Origin: Synechococcales cyanobacterium PMM_0003
Lineage (GTDB): Bacteria; Cyanobacteriota; Cyanobacteriia; Pseudanabaenales; Pseudanabaenaceae
Reading direction: 5' to 3'
DNA: 9,023 nucleotides
NCBI GenBank assembly: GCA_949128015.1
Contig: CASBRC010000407.1
Coordinates: forward strand, 1-9,023
The position numbers and the translations under genes were made by a program. The notes beneath the pieces were generated by a model. That model was not told the origin of the DNA, made no database searches, and saw only the letters and a list, made by a program, of their open reading frames with translations. Shown here piece by piece: positions 1 through 6,731 of the stretch (positions within the stretch are counted from its first letter, which is position 1; each line of letters begins with the position of its first letter).

Positions 1-56
1 CGCGATAGCATATCGCGATTCATTTCATTATCTTCTACCAGCAGGATTTTTGGCAT
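1..56 (-). CDS. Response regulator receiver domain, 5' end only (divergent duplicate of the gene at 196)
   Basis: The first ATG on the minus strand lies at 56-54 and opens 18 codons that read off the left edge, beginning MPKILLVEDN. They encode exactly the same residues as the start of the plus-strand gene at 196. The DNA differs at one base in this stretch (39 versus its partner 213), a synonymous CTG/CTA leucine change. The residues include the E8-D9 acidic pair of a CheY-like receiver. Whether a whole second regulator continues to the left cannot be seen. The alternatives are a short inverted duplication of only the 5' end, leaving a gene fragment, or an assembly artefact. The silent change argues mildly for real, separately mutating DNA. 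Confidence 0.5.
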   Translation of the reverse strand, partial: MPKILLVEDNEMNRDMLS

Positions 57-251
57 ATAGCTTTAAGTGTTTCTTTAGTTAGATTTTTTAGGTGTAATTA
101 AATCTATAAAGCTGTGGCGCATGCGCAGCGTGCGCCACAGCTTTATAGATTTAATTACACCTAAAAAATCTAACTAAAGAAATACTTAAAGCTATATGCC
201 AAAAATCCTGCTAGTAGAAGATAATGAAATGAATCGCGATATGCTATCGCG
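1..251. repeat. 251-bp near-perfect palindrome (inverted duplication with GC-rich core)
   Basis: Base i pairs with base 252-i across the whole stretch, with loop GCA at 125-127. I find only three non-complementary positions: 39/213 (C against A), 69/183 (G against T) and 122/130 (T against G). The central part, 111-141, is the same GC-rich hairpin core found at 2299-2329, in inverted orientation with one base changed. The outer arms of about 110 bp are locus-specific and include both start codons (54-56 minus, 196-198 plus). The left end is set by the window edge, so the palindrome may be longer. Its arms hold the whole region upstream of both divergent genes, so both would have practically the same promoter and leader. 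Confidence 0.95.
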
Positions 252-573
252 AAGATTAATGCGTCGAGGATTTGAGGTTATAGTTGCAGTTGATGGGGCA
301 TCGGGGGTGACTGTTGCCGAATCCGAACTACCTGATTTGATCGTTATGGATATGAGTCTGCCCATTTTAGATGGATGGGAAGCGACGAGACAGATAAAAC
401 AAATAACGGCAACTCAACATATTCCGATTATCGGTTGTTCGGCTCATGCCATGGTTGGCGATCGCGAAAGAGGGATTGAAGCAGGATGCGATGATTACGA
501 CACGAAGCCGATTGAATTTGCTCGCTTATTGGGGAAAATCGAAAATTTACTGCAAGCTTATGCCAGAACTTAA
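196..573 (+). CDS. Single-domain response regulator (CheY/DivK-like receiver)
   Basis: A 125-residue protein that is only a phosphoreceiver domain. The acidic pocket is E8-D9, the phosphoacceptor is D52 in VMDMSLP, the switch residue is S82 in CSAHAM, and the conserved lysine is K104 in DTKP. Having no output domain, it should act by protein-protein contact or as a phosphate shuttle. The ATG at 196 is preferred because MPKILLVEDN is the canonical receiver start and the sequence upstream is non-coding palindrome. No strong Shine-Dalgarno is visible. Its stop overlaps the next gene's start by 14 bases, implying translational coupling with the diguanylate cyclase. The first 56 bases are duplicated in inverted orientation at 1-56. 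The cognate kinase is not in the window. Confidence 0.93.
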   Translation: MPKILLVEDNEMNRDMLSRRLMRRGFEVIVAVDGASGVTVAESELPDLIVMDMSLPILDGWEATRQIKQITATQHIPIIGCSAHAMVGDRERGIEAGCDDYDTKPIEFARLLGKIENLLQAYART

Positions 574-1570
574 TGAATCTAATTTATTAATTGTTGATGA
601 CGATCCAATGAATCGTGAGATTCTCTATCGTCATTTAAAAAAATTAGGTTATCCAAATATCACTCTGGCGCAGAGCGGGAAAATCGGATTAGAAATAGTT
701 GCCTCACATCCTGTTGACTTAATTTTACTGGATATGATGATGCCAGTGATGAATGGTTTAGATGTGCTGACTTATCTCAAAGAAAACCATGAATGGCGAG
801 TGATTCCCGTAATCATTATTTCCGCATTAGATGAAAAAAAGATGATGCTAACTTGCATTCAAAAAGGAGCAGAAGATTACTTGACCAAGCCCTATGATCG
901 TGTCCTGCTGAACGCAAGGGTAAGTGCTTGTCTTGAGAAGAAAACATTACACGATCGCGAAGTCTTAAATAATCAGAAACTAGAAGCGGCTTATAAAGAA
1001 CTCGCCGTTGCATATCACGAGTTGGAGGTTGTTAAAAATGAGTTAGAGTCCCTATCTCATCAAGATGGATTAACTGGTATTGCTAATCGTCGATATTTTG
1101 ATACAGTTCTAGAGAGAGAATGGAATGCCGCCCATAGAGAAAAGAAATGTCTTTCGCTCATATTATTTGATATAGACTATTTCAAAAAATATAATGATAC
1201 CTATGGACACCTTGCAGGAGATGACTGTCTATGTCAGGTAGCGAGCGCCGCTTTAAAGGTGATCAAGCGACCGAGGGATACGTTAGCACGGTATGGAGGT
1301 GAAGAGTTTGCGGTGATTTTGCCTGATACGGATGCATTAGGAGCAGAGTTTTGTGCTGAACAAATTCGTTATGCTATTGAAAATCTCAATATAAGCCATA
1401 ACTCTTCTCAAATAAATCCCTATGTGACGGCTAGTTTAGGCACATCAACTATTCGTCCTCATATGCAAATTTCTACATCGCAACAATTAATTAAAGAAGC
1501 AGACTTAGCACTTTATCAGTCAAAGCGAGAAGGTAGAAATATGGTTAAAGCATGGTCAATCAACGGATAA
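560..1570 (+). CDS. REC-GGDEF response regulator, diguanylate cyclase
   Basis: A 336-residue two-domain regulator that should condense two GTP to cyclic di-GMP when phosphorylated. The receiver domain (about 8-125) has acidic residues D13-D15, phosphoacceptor D58 in LLDMMMP, switch S88 and K110 in LTKP. A charged helical linker (about 128-165) leads to the GGDEF domain (about 166-332). That domain shows the DGLTGIANRRYF opening motif (169-180), metal-binding D204 in FDID, the active-site signature GGEEF (246-250) and an RxxD inhibitory site (RPRD, 237-240) exactly five residues before it, so product inhibition is expected. This is the PleD/WspR-like active type. I chose the ATG at 560 because the receiver starts there; the frame is open back to 446, but that stretch lies inside the upstream gene. 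It overlaps the preceding receiver gene by 14 bases. Confidence 0.93.
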   Translation: MPELNESNLLIVDDDPMNREILYRHLKKLGYPNITLAQSGKIGLEIVASHPVDLILLDMMMPVMNGLDVLTYLKENHEWRVIPVIIISALDEKKMMLTCIQKGAEDYLTKPYDRVLLNARVSACLEKKTLHDREVLNNQKLEAAYKELAVAYHELEVVKNELESLSHQDGLTGIANRRYFDTVLEREWNAAHREKKCLSLILFDIDYFKKYNDTYGHLAGDDCLCQVASAALKVIKRPRDTLARYGGEEFAVILPDTDALGAEFCAEQIRYAIENLNISHNSSQINPYVTASLGTSTIRPHMQISTSQQLIKEADLALYQSKREGRNMVKAWSING

Positions 1571-1589
1571 GAAAAAACGGGTGGCAAAA

Positions 1590-2288
1590 ATGGGAATTCA
1601 AAATTTTCAAGTATTGATTGTTGATGACAACGAGCTAAATCGCGATATGCTTGCTAGACGCTTGCATCGAAGGGATTTTGTTCTGTCGATGGCTGTAAAT
1701 GGACGGGAAGCTTTATCGATGATTCAGTCGAATCTCTATGATTTGATCCTACTGGATATCATGATGCCTGAAATTGATGGGTACGCAGTTCTCAAACATT
1801 TAAAACAAGACTCAAGATTGCGTAATATTCCTGTGATTATGATTTCGGCAGTCGAAGAAATGGATAGCGTCATGAAATGTATGGAAATTGGAGCTGATGA
1901 CTATCTCACCAAGCCCTTTGATCCAGATATGCTGAAGGCCGCAATTAATCGATGTCTACCTGCTCCGAGGAAGTCTCTAGAGCCTCCAACAGTTCCCGAT
2001 CGCAAAAGTTCTAGCGCATCTGAGTTTGATGCACAGATATCTGAGTTCAGGCTGCCAGAAGACACAACTCGTGGGAAATCAACTAATACGGTCAGTCTTG
2101 ATGAGGTTGTCCATCGAATCATGCAGTCAGGGGTAATTAGTCGTAAAGGTTATCTATATTTTAGTAAAGCGATTTTCAATGCTTTATTTGAGAATTTAGG
2201 TTTAACCGATCAAGAGGTTTACCAAATTCGCTCTGTATTTGATGCAATTCAATCAGGACGAATCAAAGTAGTTGATTCTAAAACATAA
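1590..2288 (+). CDS. Response regulator with receiver domain and short cyanobacterial-type C-terminal domain
   Basis: A 232-residue protein. The receiver domain occupies about 6-124, with D12-D13, phosphoacceptor D56 in LLDIMMP, S86 and K108 in LTKP. A polar, low-complexity linker (about 125-165) follows. The last ~65 residues form a compact helical segment starting near SLDEVVHRIM and ending near QSGRIKVVD. From memory, similar segments (an SG-x-IxR start and a FDxIQxGRIKVVD end) recur at the ends of cyanobacterial proteins, but I cannot name a family. GTG at 1581 is possible. I prefer ATG at 1590, which has a GGGTGG purine-rich stretch a few bases upstream. It follows the cyclase by 19 bases, probably as the third gene of the operon. 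The stop TAA (2286-2288) lies inside the left arm of a hairpin. Confidence 0.88.
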   Translation: MGIQNFQVLIVDDNELNRDMLARRLHRRDFVLSMAVNGREALSMIQSNLYDLILLDIMMPEIDGYAVLKHLKQDSRLRNIPVIMISAVEEMDSVMKCMEIGADDYLTKPFDPDMLKAAINRCLPAPRKSLEPPTVPDRKSSSASEFDAQISEFRLPEDTTRGKSTNTVSLDEVVHRIMQSGVISRKGYLYFSKAIFNALFENLGLTDQEVYQIRSVFDAIQSGRIKVVDSKT

Positions 2289-2347
2289 AACCCAAAAAGC
2301 TGTGGCGCACGCTGCGCGTGCGCCACAGCTTTTTGGGTTTTATGTTT
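2281..2347. repeat. Long hairpin with conserved GC-rich core; likely terminator of the signalling operon
   Basis: Perfect 32-bp arms flank a TGC loop at 2313-2315. The middle 41 bases (2294-2334) are identical to 7276-7316. The outer 13 bp of each arm are specific to this locus, and the left arm contains the last codons and stop TAA (2286-2288) of the upstream regulator gene. It is positioned to end transcription, with a run of T in the right arm (2330-2334), but its length and shared core mark it as a dispersed repeat as well. Confidence 0.9.
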
Positions 2348-2372
2348 ATTAAAGGTTAGGCATAATACAGTA

Positions 2373-2423
2373 CAGAGAAGTTTTAAAAAGTGCCGCAAAG
2401 CGGCACTTTTTAAAACTTCTCTG
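2373..2423. repeat. Hairpin, 24-bp perfect arms
   Basis: Arms 2373-2396 and 2400-2423 are fully complementary around an AAA loop. The GC core is GTGCCGC/GCGGCAC, followed by an A/T-rich outer arm that is specific to this locus. It is the second of three consecutive hairpins between the regulator operon and proA. It may act as a terminator on either strand. Confidence 0.88.
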
Positions 2424-2432
2424 GGTTTTATA

Positions 2433-2449
2433 ACAGCGCAAAGCGCTGT
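2433..2449. repeat. Short hairpin upstream of proA
   Basis: ACAGCGC and GCGCTGT form a 7-bp stem around an AAA loop. It is the third hairpin in tandem and lies 41 bases before the proA start, so it would fall in the proA leader if transcription begins upstream of it. It lacks a following T-run, so termination is doubtful. Confidence 0.65.
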
Positions 2450-2490
2450 AATTCAAGTTAAAAATTTATAAAATAAAGATAGAGCGTACA

Positions 2491-3813
2491 GTGTCTACAA
2501 ATGTGTCTGAGAAAATAATTAATCTGTCAGAGGCGATCCAACATACGCGCACTGCTGCGATCGCATTAGCAAAATTGCCGAGTGAAGTAAAGAATGCTGC
2601 TTTAGAAGCGATCGCAATAGCCTTAGAACAAAACGCCAAATTAATCTTGGCTGCTAATCAAAAAGATATTCTCGCGGCAAATGTGGCTCAGTTATCTAGT
2701 GCCTTGGTCGCCCGTCTGAAGCTAGATGCGAATAAGCTGAAAGGTATGGTGGCAGGTGTACGCGATGTGATTCGCCTTGATGATCCGATTGGCGATCGCC
2801 AAATTCATCGTGAGTTAGATACTGGTTTGGTTTTAGAGCGTTTGTCCTGTCCATTAGGTGTGATTGGGGTCATTTTTGAAGCTCGTCCCGATGCAGTTAC
2901 TCAAATTGCCGCGTTGGGGATTAAGTCTGGTAATGGGGTGATTCTTAAAGGTGGTAGTGAAGCTGTAAATTCTTGTGAAGCGATCGCAGCCGTCATGCAT
3001 AAAGCTTTAGAAGAGCTTTATACAAAAAAAGGCGGAGTATCGCCCAATGTGGTGCAACTGTTGACCACCCGCGCCGAAACTTCGGCAATTTTAAAGATGG
3101 ATAAGCAGATCGATCTAATTATTCCTAGGGGTTCTAATCAATTTGTCCGCTATATCCAAGACAACACGAATATTTCCGTGCTTGGTCATGCGGATGGGGT
3201 TTGTCATTTGTATGTAGATAGGTTGGCTGACTTGACTAAAGCTGTGGCGATCGCAGTTGATAGCAAAACCCAATATCCTGCTGCTTGTAATGCAATCGAA
3301 ACGATGTTAGTGCATAGTGCGATTGCCCCAGAATTCCTACCTTTAGCTTTAGTTGCTTTCCAAAAATGTGGCGTGGAATTACGCGGTTGCGATCGCACTC
3401 AAAAAATCGTTGCGATCAATCCTGCGGACGAATCAGACTGGGCAACGGAATATAACGATTTAATCCTATCGATCAAAATTGTCGATTCTTTAGAAGATGC
3501 GATTAGCCATATCACTACCTATGGTTCTAAACATACAGAGGCAATTGTCACTGAAGATTTTGCGATCGCAAATATATTTATGAGTGATATTGATGCTGCT
3601 GGTGTATATCACAATTGCTCGACCAGATTTGCCGATGGTTTTCGCTATGGTTTCGGCGCGGAAGTGGGCATCAGCACTAACAAAATGCCACCTCGGGGCC
3701 CCGTTGGGTTAGAAGGGCTAGTTACCTATAAATATCGCCTTGTGGGCAATGGTCATATCGTGGCTGACTATGCTGGGGCAAATGCTAAAGCTTTTACCCA
3801 TCAAGATTTATAG
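2491..3813 (+). CDS. proA: Gamma-glutamyl phosphate reductase (glutamate-5-semialdehyde dehydrogenase)
   Basis: A 440-residue enzyme that reduces gamma-glutamyl phosphate with NADPH to glutamate-5-semialdehyde, the second step of proline synthesis in the cytoplasm. Visible family motifs are VIFEARPDA (127-135), the LKGGSEA segment (152-158), IPRGSNQFV (211-219), the catalytic cysteine C266 in PAACNAIET, the acidic [10 protein letters not shown] (387-396), and [10 protein letters not shown] (401-410) near the end. Length is slightly above the usual ~420. The start is GTG at 2491. No in-frame ATG lies nearby, and a GAG-containing purine stretch sits about 8 bases upstream. Seven HIP1 octamers fall within the gene. 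It appears to be a single-gene unit, bounded by hairpins on both sides; proB is not in the window. Confidence 0.97.
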   Translation: MSTNVSEKIINLSEAIQHTRTAAIALAKLPSEVKNAALEAIAIALEQNAKLILAANQKDILAANVAQLSSALVARLKLDANKLKGMVAGVRDVIRLDDPIGDRQIHRELDTGLVLERLSCPLGVIGVIFEARPDAVTQIAALGIKSGNGVILKGGSEAVNSCEAIAAVMHKALEELYTKKGGVSPNVVQLLTTRAETSAILKMDKQIDLIIPRGSNQFVRYIQDNTNISVLGHADGVCHLYVDRLADLTKAVAIAVDSKTQYPAACNAIETMLVHSAIAPEFLPLALVAFQKCGVELRGCDRTQKIVAINPADESDWATEYNDLILSIKIVDSLEDAISHITTYGSKHTEAIVTEDFAIANIFMSDIDAAGVYHNCSTRFADGFRYGFGAEVGISTNKMPPRGPVGLEGLVTYKYRLVGNGHIVADYAGANAKAFTHQDL

Positions 3814-3818
3814 CCACA

Positions 3819-3857
3819 AAAAACTAAAGGCGGCGCAATGCGCCGCCTTTAGTTTTT
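3819..3857. terminator. proA terminator hairpin
   Basis: A 19-bp perfect stem (GC core GGCGGCGC/GCGCCGCC) surrounds the central AAT, beginning five bases after the proA stop at 3811-3813. The right arm ends in five T residues (3853-3857), as expected of an intrinsic terminator. The left arm's A-run would let it work on the other strand too. Confidence 0.85.
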
Positions 3858-3962
3858 ATGGAAACAACTAATTTGAAACTTAAAGAGCTTTTGTGAGTCT
3901 TGTAGAGTATGGTACAATCTCGCCCAATTTCGTTTTTTGCTACCTTCGTTCGGCTGAAGCAT

Positions 3963-4799
3963 ATGAGACTCTACACACAAACCCCTCTTCGTAATATTGC
4001 CATTGGGCTAGTATCTCTTTTGAGCATTAGCGCCAATGTCTTTGTCAGCTTTAATGACAACGCCAACGCCCAGTCTTTCCCCAATAACTCCTTCCCAGTT
4101 GCTACTCCTGTAAATGCTGGCAGTGCACAACAGTACCTCGTATATTTACCTAACGTGGCAAATATACAACAAGCTAAGGTATTAGCCCCAGATGCATTTG
4201 TCAGTCGATTAGATACTGGCGAACAGGTAGTGCAGTTAGGGCGCTTTAATAACTTAAATCTTGCCCAACGTCGGGTCAGTCAGTTTAGTCAAGCAGGGCT
4301 AAATCCTCAAATCAAAACCGTGCAGGGGAAATTTGCAACTTTTCCATCCGCGCCTACAAGTTTTATTCCTCCTATTCCCACCAATAATCCTCCAGTTTCA
4401 TCTGCACCGTTTCCTGTGGAATCAATTCCGATTCAGACATCATGGGCGAATCAGCCATTACCTAATGTGCCTGGTTCAGAATTTCCGAATAGTAATGCGA
4501 TCGAAATCGTGCGATCGCCACAACCATTTCCTCCTCAAAATCAGCCAGTTCAAGCGCTTCCACAAATCACAGCTCAAAATTCTCTTTCTGGTACACAGTT
4601 ACGCTATTTCGTAATTATTCCTACAGGCTTAGTATCGGAGTTGCAACGAGTTCAAGCGATCGCGCCAACTGCTCAACTAAAGTCTTCCCATCGTGGTACT
4701 TATATCGAAGTACAGGGATATCCCGATCGCTCTAGTGCCGAGACTTTAAACCTAACTATTCGCCGCCAAGGGTTTGATAGTCGTGTTGTATTTTTCTAG
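3963..4799 (+). CDS. Secreted protein with two SPOR-like domains
   Basis: A 278-residue protein of unknown exact role. A basic start (MRLYTQTPLR), a hydrophobic stretch (about 11-28) and a small-residue region ending ANA before QS at 36-37 make a good signal peptide, so it is probably exported. Two related segments sit at about 57-121 (QQYLVYLPN ... VVQLGRFNN ... QIKTVQ) and 213-278 (LRYFVIIPT ... YIEVQGYPD ... SRVVFF). Each has the strand-helix-strand-helix layout with the G-x-F or G-Y turn typical of SPOR domains, which bind denuded peptidoglycan. Between them is a ~90-residue linker rich in proline, serine and glutamine. The open frame extends back to an ATG at 3909, but I chose 3963 because it gives a standard signal-peptide n-region. 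SPOR assignment rests on pattern only. Confidence 0.75.
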   Translation: MRLYTQTPLRNIAIGLVSLLSISANVFVSFNDNANAQSFPNNSFPVATPVNAGSAQQYLVYLPNVANIQQAKVLAPDAFVSRLDTGEQVVQLGRFNNLNLAQRRVSQFSQAGLNPQIKTVQGKFATFPSAPTSFIPPIPTNNPPVSSAPFPVESIPIQTSWANQPLPNVPGSEFPNSNAIEIVRSPQPFPPQNQPVQALPQITAQNSLSGTQLRYFVIIPTGLVSELQRVQAIAPTAQLKSSHRGTYIEVQGYPDRSSAETLNLTIRRQGFDSRVVFF

Positions 4800-4804
4800 G
4801 TCAT

Positions 4805-4828
4805 AACAAGGGGCTTAAGCCCCTTGTT
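4805..4828. terminator. Bidirectional terminator between convergent genes
   Basis: A perfect 24-bp palindrome (AACAAGGGGCTT and its complement) sits between the stop of the SPOR-like gene (4799) and the stop of the glycosyltransferase (4829). It is followed by T residues on the plus strand. Unlike the other hairpins here, it has an even centre and no three-base loop. Confidence 0.85.
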
Positions 4829-6007
4829 TTATTTGTAAGTACGACCACGCCAACTTTTAGGTTTTGTGAGTGCCGAAATCCAGATACGAATAACGGCAAA
4901 AGGATCAGCAAGGGGGGATAGCCAAAACCAAAAGCCAACTTCGGTGTAACTGGTACGAATGCCAAATACAAGTAAGCATCGGATGAATACGAGGAAGGCA
5001 TTTAGCCAAAACAAAATATTCATTAATAGCGATGGTACTGGTTGCCAGAGTGCGATCGCAATTAATAATGGCAGTGGCAAACCCTGAACGGCGGTGAGAA
5101 ATAGACAATCGACAAAGGTTTGACGCGGTGTCGAAGCATCTTTAAGATCTAGCGATCGCCCCCATTCTCGCCATGTTTCACGCATTGATGTATACATCCG
5201 CACCTGCATTAGCGCTGCACCATCGAGAAAACCGACCTTAGCGCCACGCTGAGCGGCGGCTCTAGCAAGGGTGACATCATCGCAAAAGGATGATTTGGCG
5301 AGTTCATAGCCATTTAATTCGACTAGCTTGGCGCGTTTGGAAAGAAAGCATTGACCATTTGCCATGACTCGCTTTTCGGTAAACTGGTTGCGATCGCCTG
5401 TCGCCCCAAATCGAAAAATCAGGGTAATTAATAGCGCAGGTTGTAGCCATTGCTCACCTGCGGTCTTGAGGATAAATTTTGGCGACAGCGACACAATATC
5501 AAAGTTATCGGCTGTAGCTTTTTCCACAAAACTGGCGACTAGTCCCTTTTGTGGCAATGTGTCAGCATCGATACCCAGTACCCATTCACTAGTTGGATCG
5601 CTATTTAGAAAGCCTGTGTGCAAGGCCCATGGGCGACCCACCCACCCATCAGGCAAAGGATCATCGGTAATTAGTTTTAGAGGAATGGGGAAATCTTTTT
5701 GTAGTTTCTGCACATACTCTGGCGTGCCATCTTGCGATCGGCTATCGACAACAATAATTTCTTTAGCTGCTTGATCGCGCAAGCCCTCTAAACAAGTCGG
5801 TAAGCGATCGATTTCATTAAGTGTAGGGATCACAATCGAGACTTGAGGATTTAGTCTTGCTAAGTCTTCCGCCGATGCTTCAAGGGGTAGTAGAGGCGCA
5901 GTGCGATCGCGGGCAGTGCTAAGGCGTTTTAGTAATACAAGTGTCGCGGGGACTTGTAGGAATAAAAAAAATATAGGGAAACCTGTCAAAAAGAGCGGAT
6001 TATTCAA
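4829..6007 (-). CDS. cruG: Membrane-bound family 2 glycosyltransferase, probable carotenoid 2'-O-glycosyltransferase CruG
   Basis: A 392-residue protein. It has an N-terminal hydrophobic helix (about 5-27), a GT2 catalytic region (about 55-290) and three hydrophobic helices near the C-terminus (about 303-322, 328-350, 357-378). Visible catalytic features are the nucleotide-binding VSIVIPTLNE (56-65), VVDSRSQDGT (86-95), the metal-binding DAD (147-149) in GIDADTLP, acidic D243-D244 and the TWREWGRSLDLKD segment (278-290). Known cyanobacterial CruG enzymes, which glycosylate myxol-type carotenoids, share this layout, as do diaponeurosporenoate glycosyltransferases. The substrate is therefore an inference; a lipid-linked or other polyisoprenoid acceptor is the alternative. 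The start appears to be TTG at 6007, since an in-frame stop lies shortly upstream and no earlier ATG or GTG exists. Confidence 0.72.
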   Translation of the reverse strand: MNNPLFLTGFPIFFLFLQVPATLVLLKRLSTARDRTAPLLPLEASAEDLARLNPQVSIVIPTLNEIDRLPTCLEGLRDQAAKEIIVVDSRSQDGTPEYVQKLQKDFPIPLKLITDDPLPDGWVGRPWALHTGFLNSDPTSEWVLGIDADTLPQKGLVASFVEKATADNFDIVSLSPKFILKTAGEQWLQPALLITLIFRFGATGDRNQFTEKRVMANGQCFLSKRAKLVELNGYELAKSSFCDDVTLARAAAQRGAKVGFLDGAALMQVRMYTSMRETWREWGRSLDLKDASTPRQTFVDCLFLTAVQGLPLPLLIAIALWQPVPSLLMNILFWLNAFLVFIRCLLVFGIRTSYTEVGFWFWLSPLADPFAVIRIWISALTKPKSWRGRTYK

Positions 6008-6050
6008 CTTCGATGGAGATACTTACGTTCTAAAAAGCCTATCCTAGCTT

Positions 6051-6081
6051 ACAATAAGCCGCGCAATGCGCGGTTTATTGT
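6051..6081. repeat. Hairpin upstream of the glycosyltransferase gene
   Basis: About 14-bp arms surround a central AAT (6065-6067), with one G/T mismatch at 6058/6074. The core is CCGCGC/GCGCGG. It lies between dps and the divergently placed hairpin at 6105, 44 bases upstream of the TTG start at 6007, so it could be in the leader or end transcription coming from dps. Confidence 0.7.
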
Positions 6082-6086
6082 GCAGT

Positions 6087-6185
6087 TATACCTGTCGCCA
6101 GTCTAAAACCCAAGAGAGATGCGGCGCGGAGCGCCGCATCTCTCTTGGGTTTTGATTTGTCCTGATACAAGTGGCGACAGCTATA
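6087..6185. repeat. Outer inverted repeat enclosing the 6105-6153 hairpin
   Basis: CTGTCGCCA at 6092-6100 is complementary to TGGCGACAG at 6172-6180, and pairing resumes for four bases (TATA) after one mismatch. The two halves are separated by the inner hairpin plus a few unpaired bases on the left and 18 on the right. This is a nested arrangement, like a younger hairpin placed inside an older one. Confidence 0.75.
6105..6153. repeat. Long hairpin downstream of dps; likely dps terminator
   Basis: Perfect 23-bp arms flank a GGA loop (6128-6130), with the core GATGCGGCGC/GCGCCGCATC and outer arms AAAACCCAAGA and complement. It starts about 36 bases beyond the dps stop (6189) on the minus strand. 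It is enclosed by an outer inverted repeat (6087-6100 with 6172-6185). Confidence 0.88.
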
Positions 6186-6188
6186 CAA

Positions 6189-6701
6189 TTAATCTTCTAG
6201 CAAGCTTCTGAGCATCCATGCTGTCTTTTCATGGACTTGCATTCTTTGTGTCAATAGATCAGCCGTTGGCTCGTCACTTGCCTTATCCACGATCGCAAAA
6301 ATGGAACGGGCTGTTCTAGTGACAGCTTCTTGTCCTTCAACGAGCAATTGGATCATTTCTGTTGCCTTGGGGACTCCTTCAGTTTCAGGAATCGAAGTCA
6401 GTCTTGCGTAGGCAGAATAGGTCGCAGGGGCATGAATACCAAGAGAGCGAATCCGTTCAGCAATCAGATCGACAGCTAGAGAGAGTTCCATATACTGCGC
6501 TTCAAACATAAGGTGCAATGTATTAAACATTGGTCCCGTTACATTCCAATGGAAGTTATGGGTTTTGAGGTAGAGCGTATAGGTGTCAGCAAGCAAGTGC
6601 GACAATCCATCTGCGATCGCAATCCGATCATCTTCAGAAATGCCGATATTGATCGATCCAGTTAGCTCCTTATCAGTCGATTTGTCCTTGTTTTTGCCCA
6701 T
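6189..6701 (-). CDS. dps: Dps-family ferritin-like DNA-protection / iron-storage protein
   Basis: A 170-residue protein expected to form a dodecamer that oxidises and stores iron using hydrogen peroxide, protecting DNA. The family signature is clear: [13 protein letters not shown] (47-59), H51 and H63 in TLHLMF from one subunit, and D78 and E82 in AVDLIAER from the neighbour, matching the spacing of the inter-subunit ferroxidase site. W52 is also conserved. The N-terminal ~16 residues are lysine-rich and polar, a tail that in some Dps proteins contacts DNA. I chose ATG at 6701 (MGKNKDKS). It has an AGAGA Shine-Dalgarno ten bases upstream, and the open frame further upstream (to 6824) passes through a promoter and a hairpin. 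It seems to be transcribed alone, from a TATAAT box at 6732-6737. Confidence 0.95.
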   Translation of the reverse strand: MGKNKDKSTDKELTGSINIGISEDDRIAIADGLSHLLADTYTLYLKTHNFHWNVTGPMFNTLHLMFEAQYMELSLAVDLIAERIRSLGIHAPATYSAYARLTSIPETEGVPKATEMIQLLVEGQEAVTRTARSIFAIVDKASDEPTADLLTQRMQVHEKTAWMLRSLLED

Positions 6702-6731
6702 GTTGATATTTTCTCTAGTAGTACTGATTGC

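Noticed and set aside
446..559. Upstream extension of the diguanylate cyclase reading frame
   Set aside because: The extra 38 residues lie inside the preceding receiver gene in another frame and show no domain; the receiver fold starts at the ATG at 560.
2281..2449. Possible CRISPR array, from repeated palindromes close together
   Set aside because: The three stems differ in sequence and spacing, and there are no regular spacers or cas genes.
2450..2490. Riboswitch or attenuator in the proA leader
   Set aside because: Only a short A/T-rich stretch follows the last small stem, with no conserved aptamer features or leader peptide visible.
2558..3571. Many GCGATCGC octamers as a novel repeat
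   Set aside because: This is the known HIP1 palindrome, abundant across cyanobacterial genomes; it supports taxonomy but is not new.
4333..4614. 93-codon plus-strand open frame inside the SPOR-like gene
   Set aside because: It is an out-of-frame reading of the proline-rich linker; the composition is skewed to F, H, R and L, as expected for a shadow.
5364..5774. 136-codon plus-strand open frame
   Set aside because: It lies wholly antisense to the well-supported glycosyltransferase, and its product is cysteine/serine-rich without recognisable motifs; a shadow frame.
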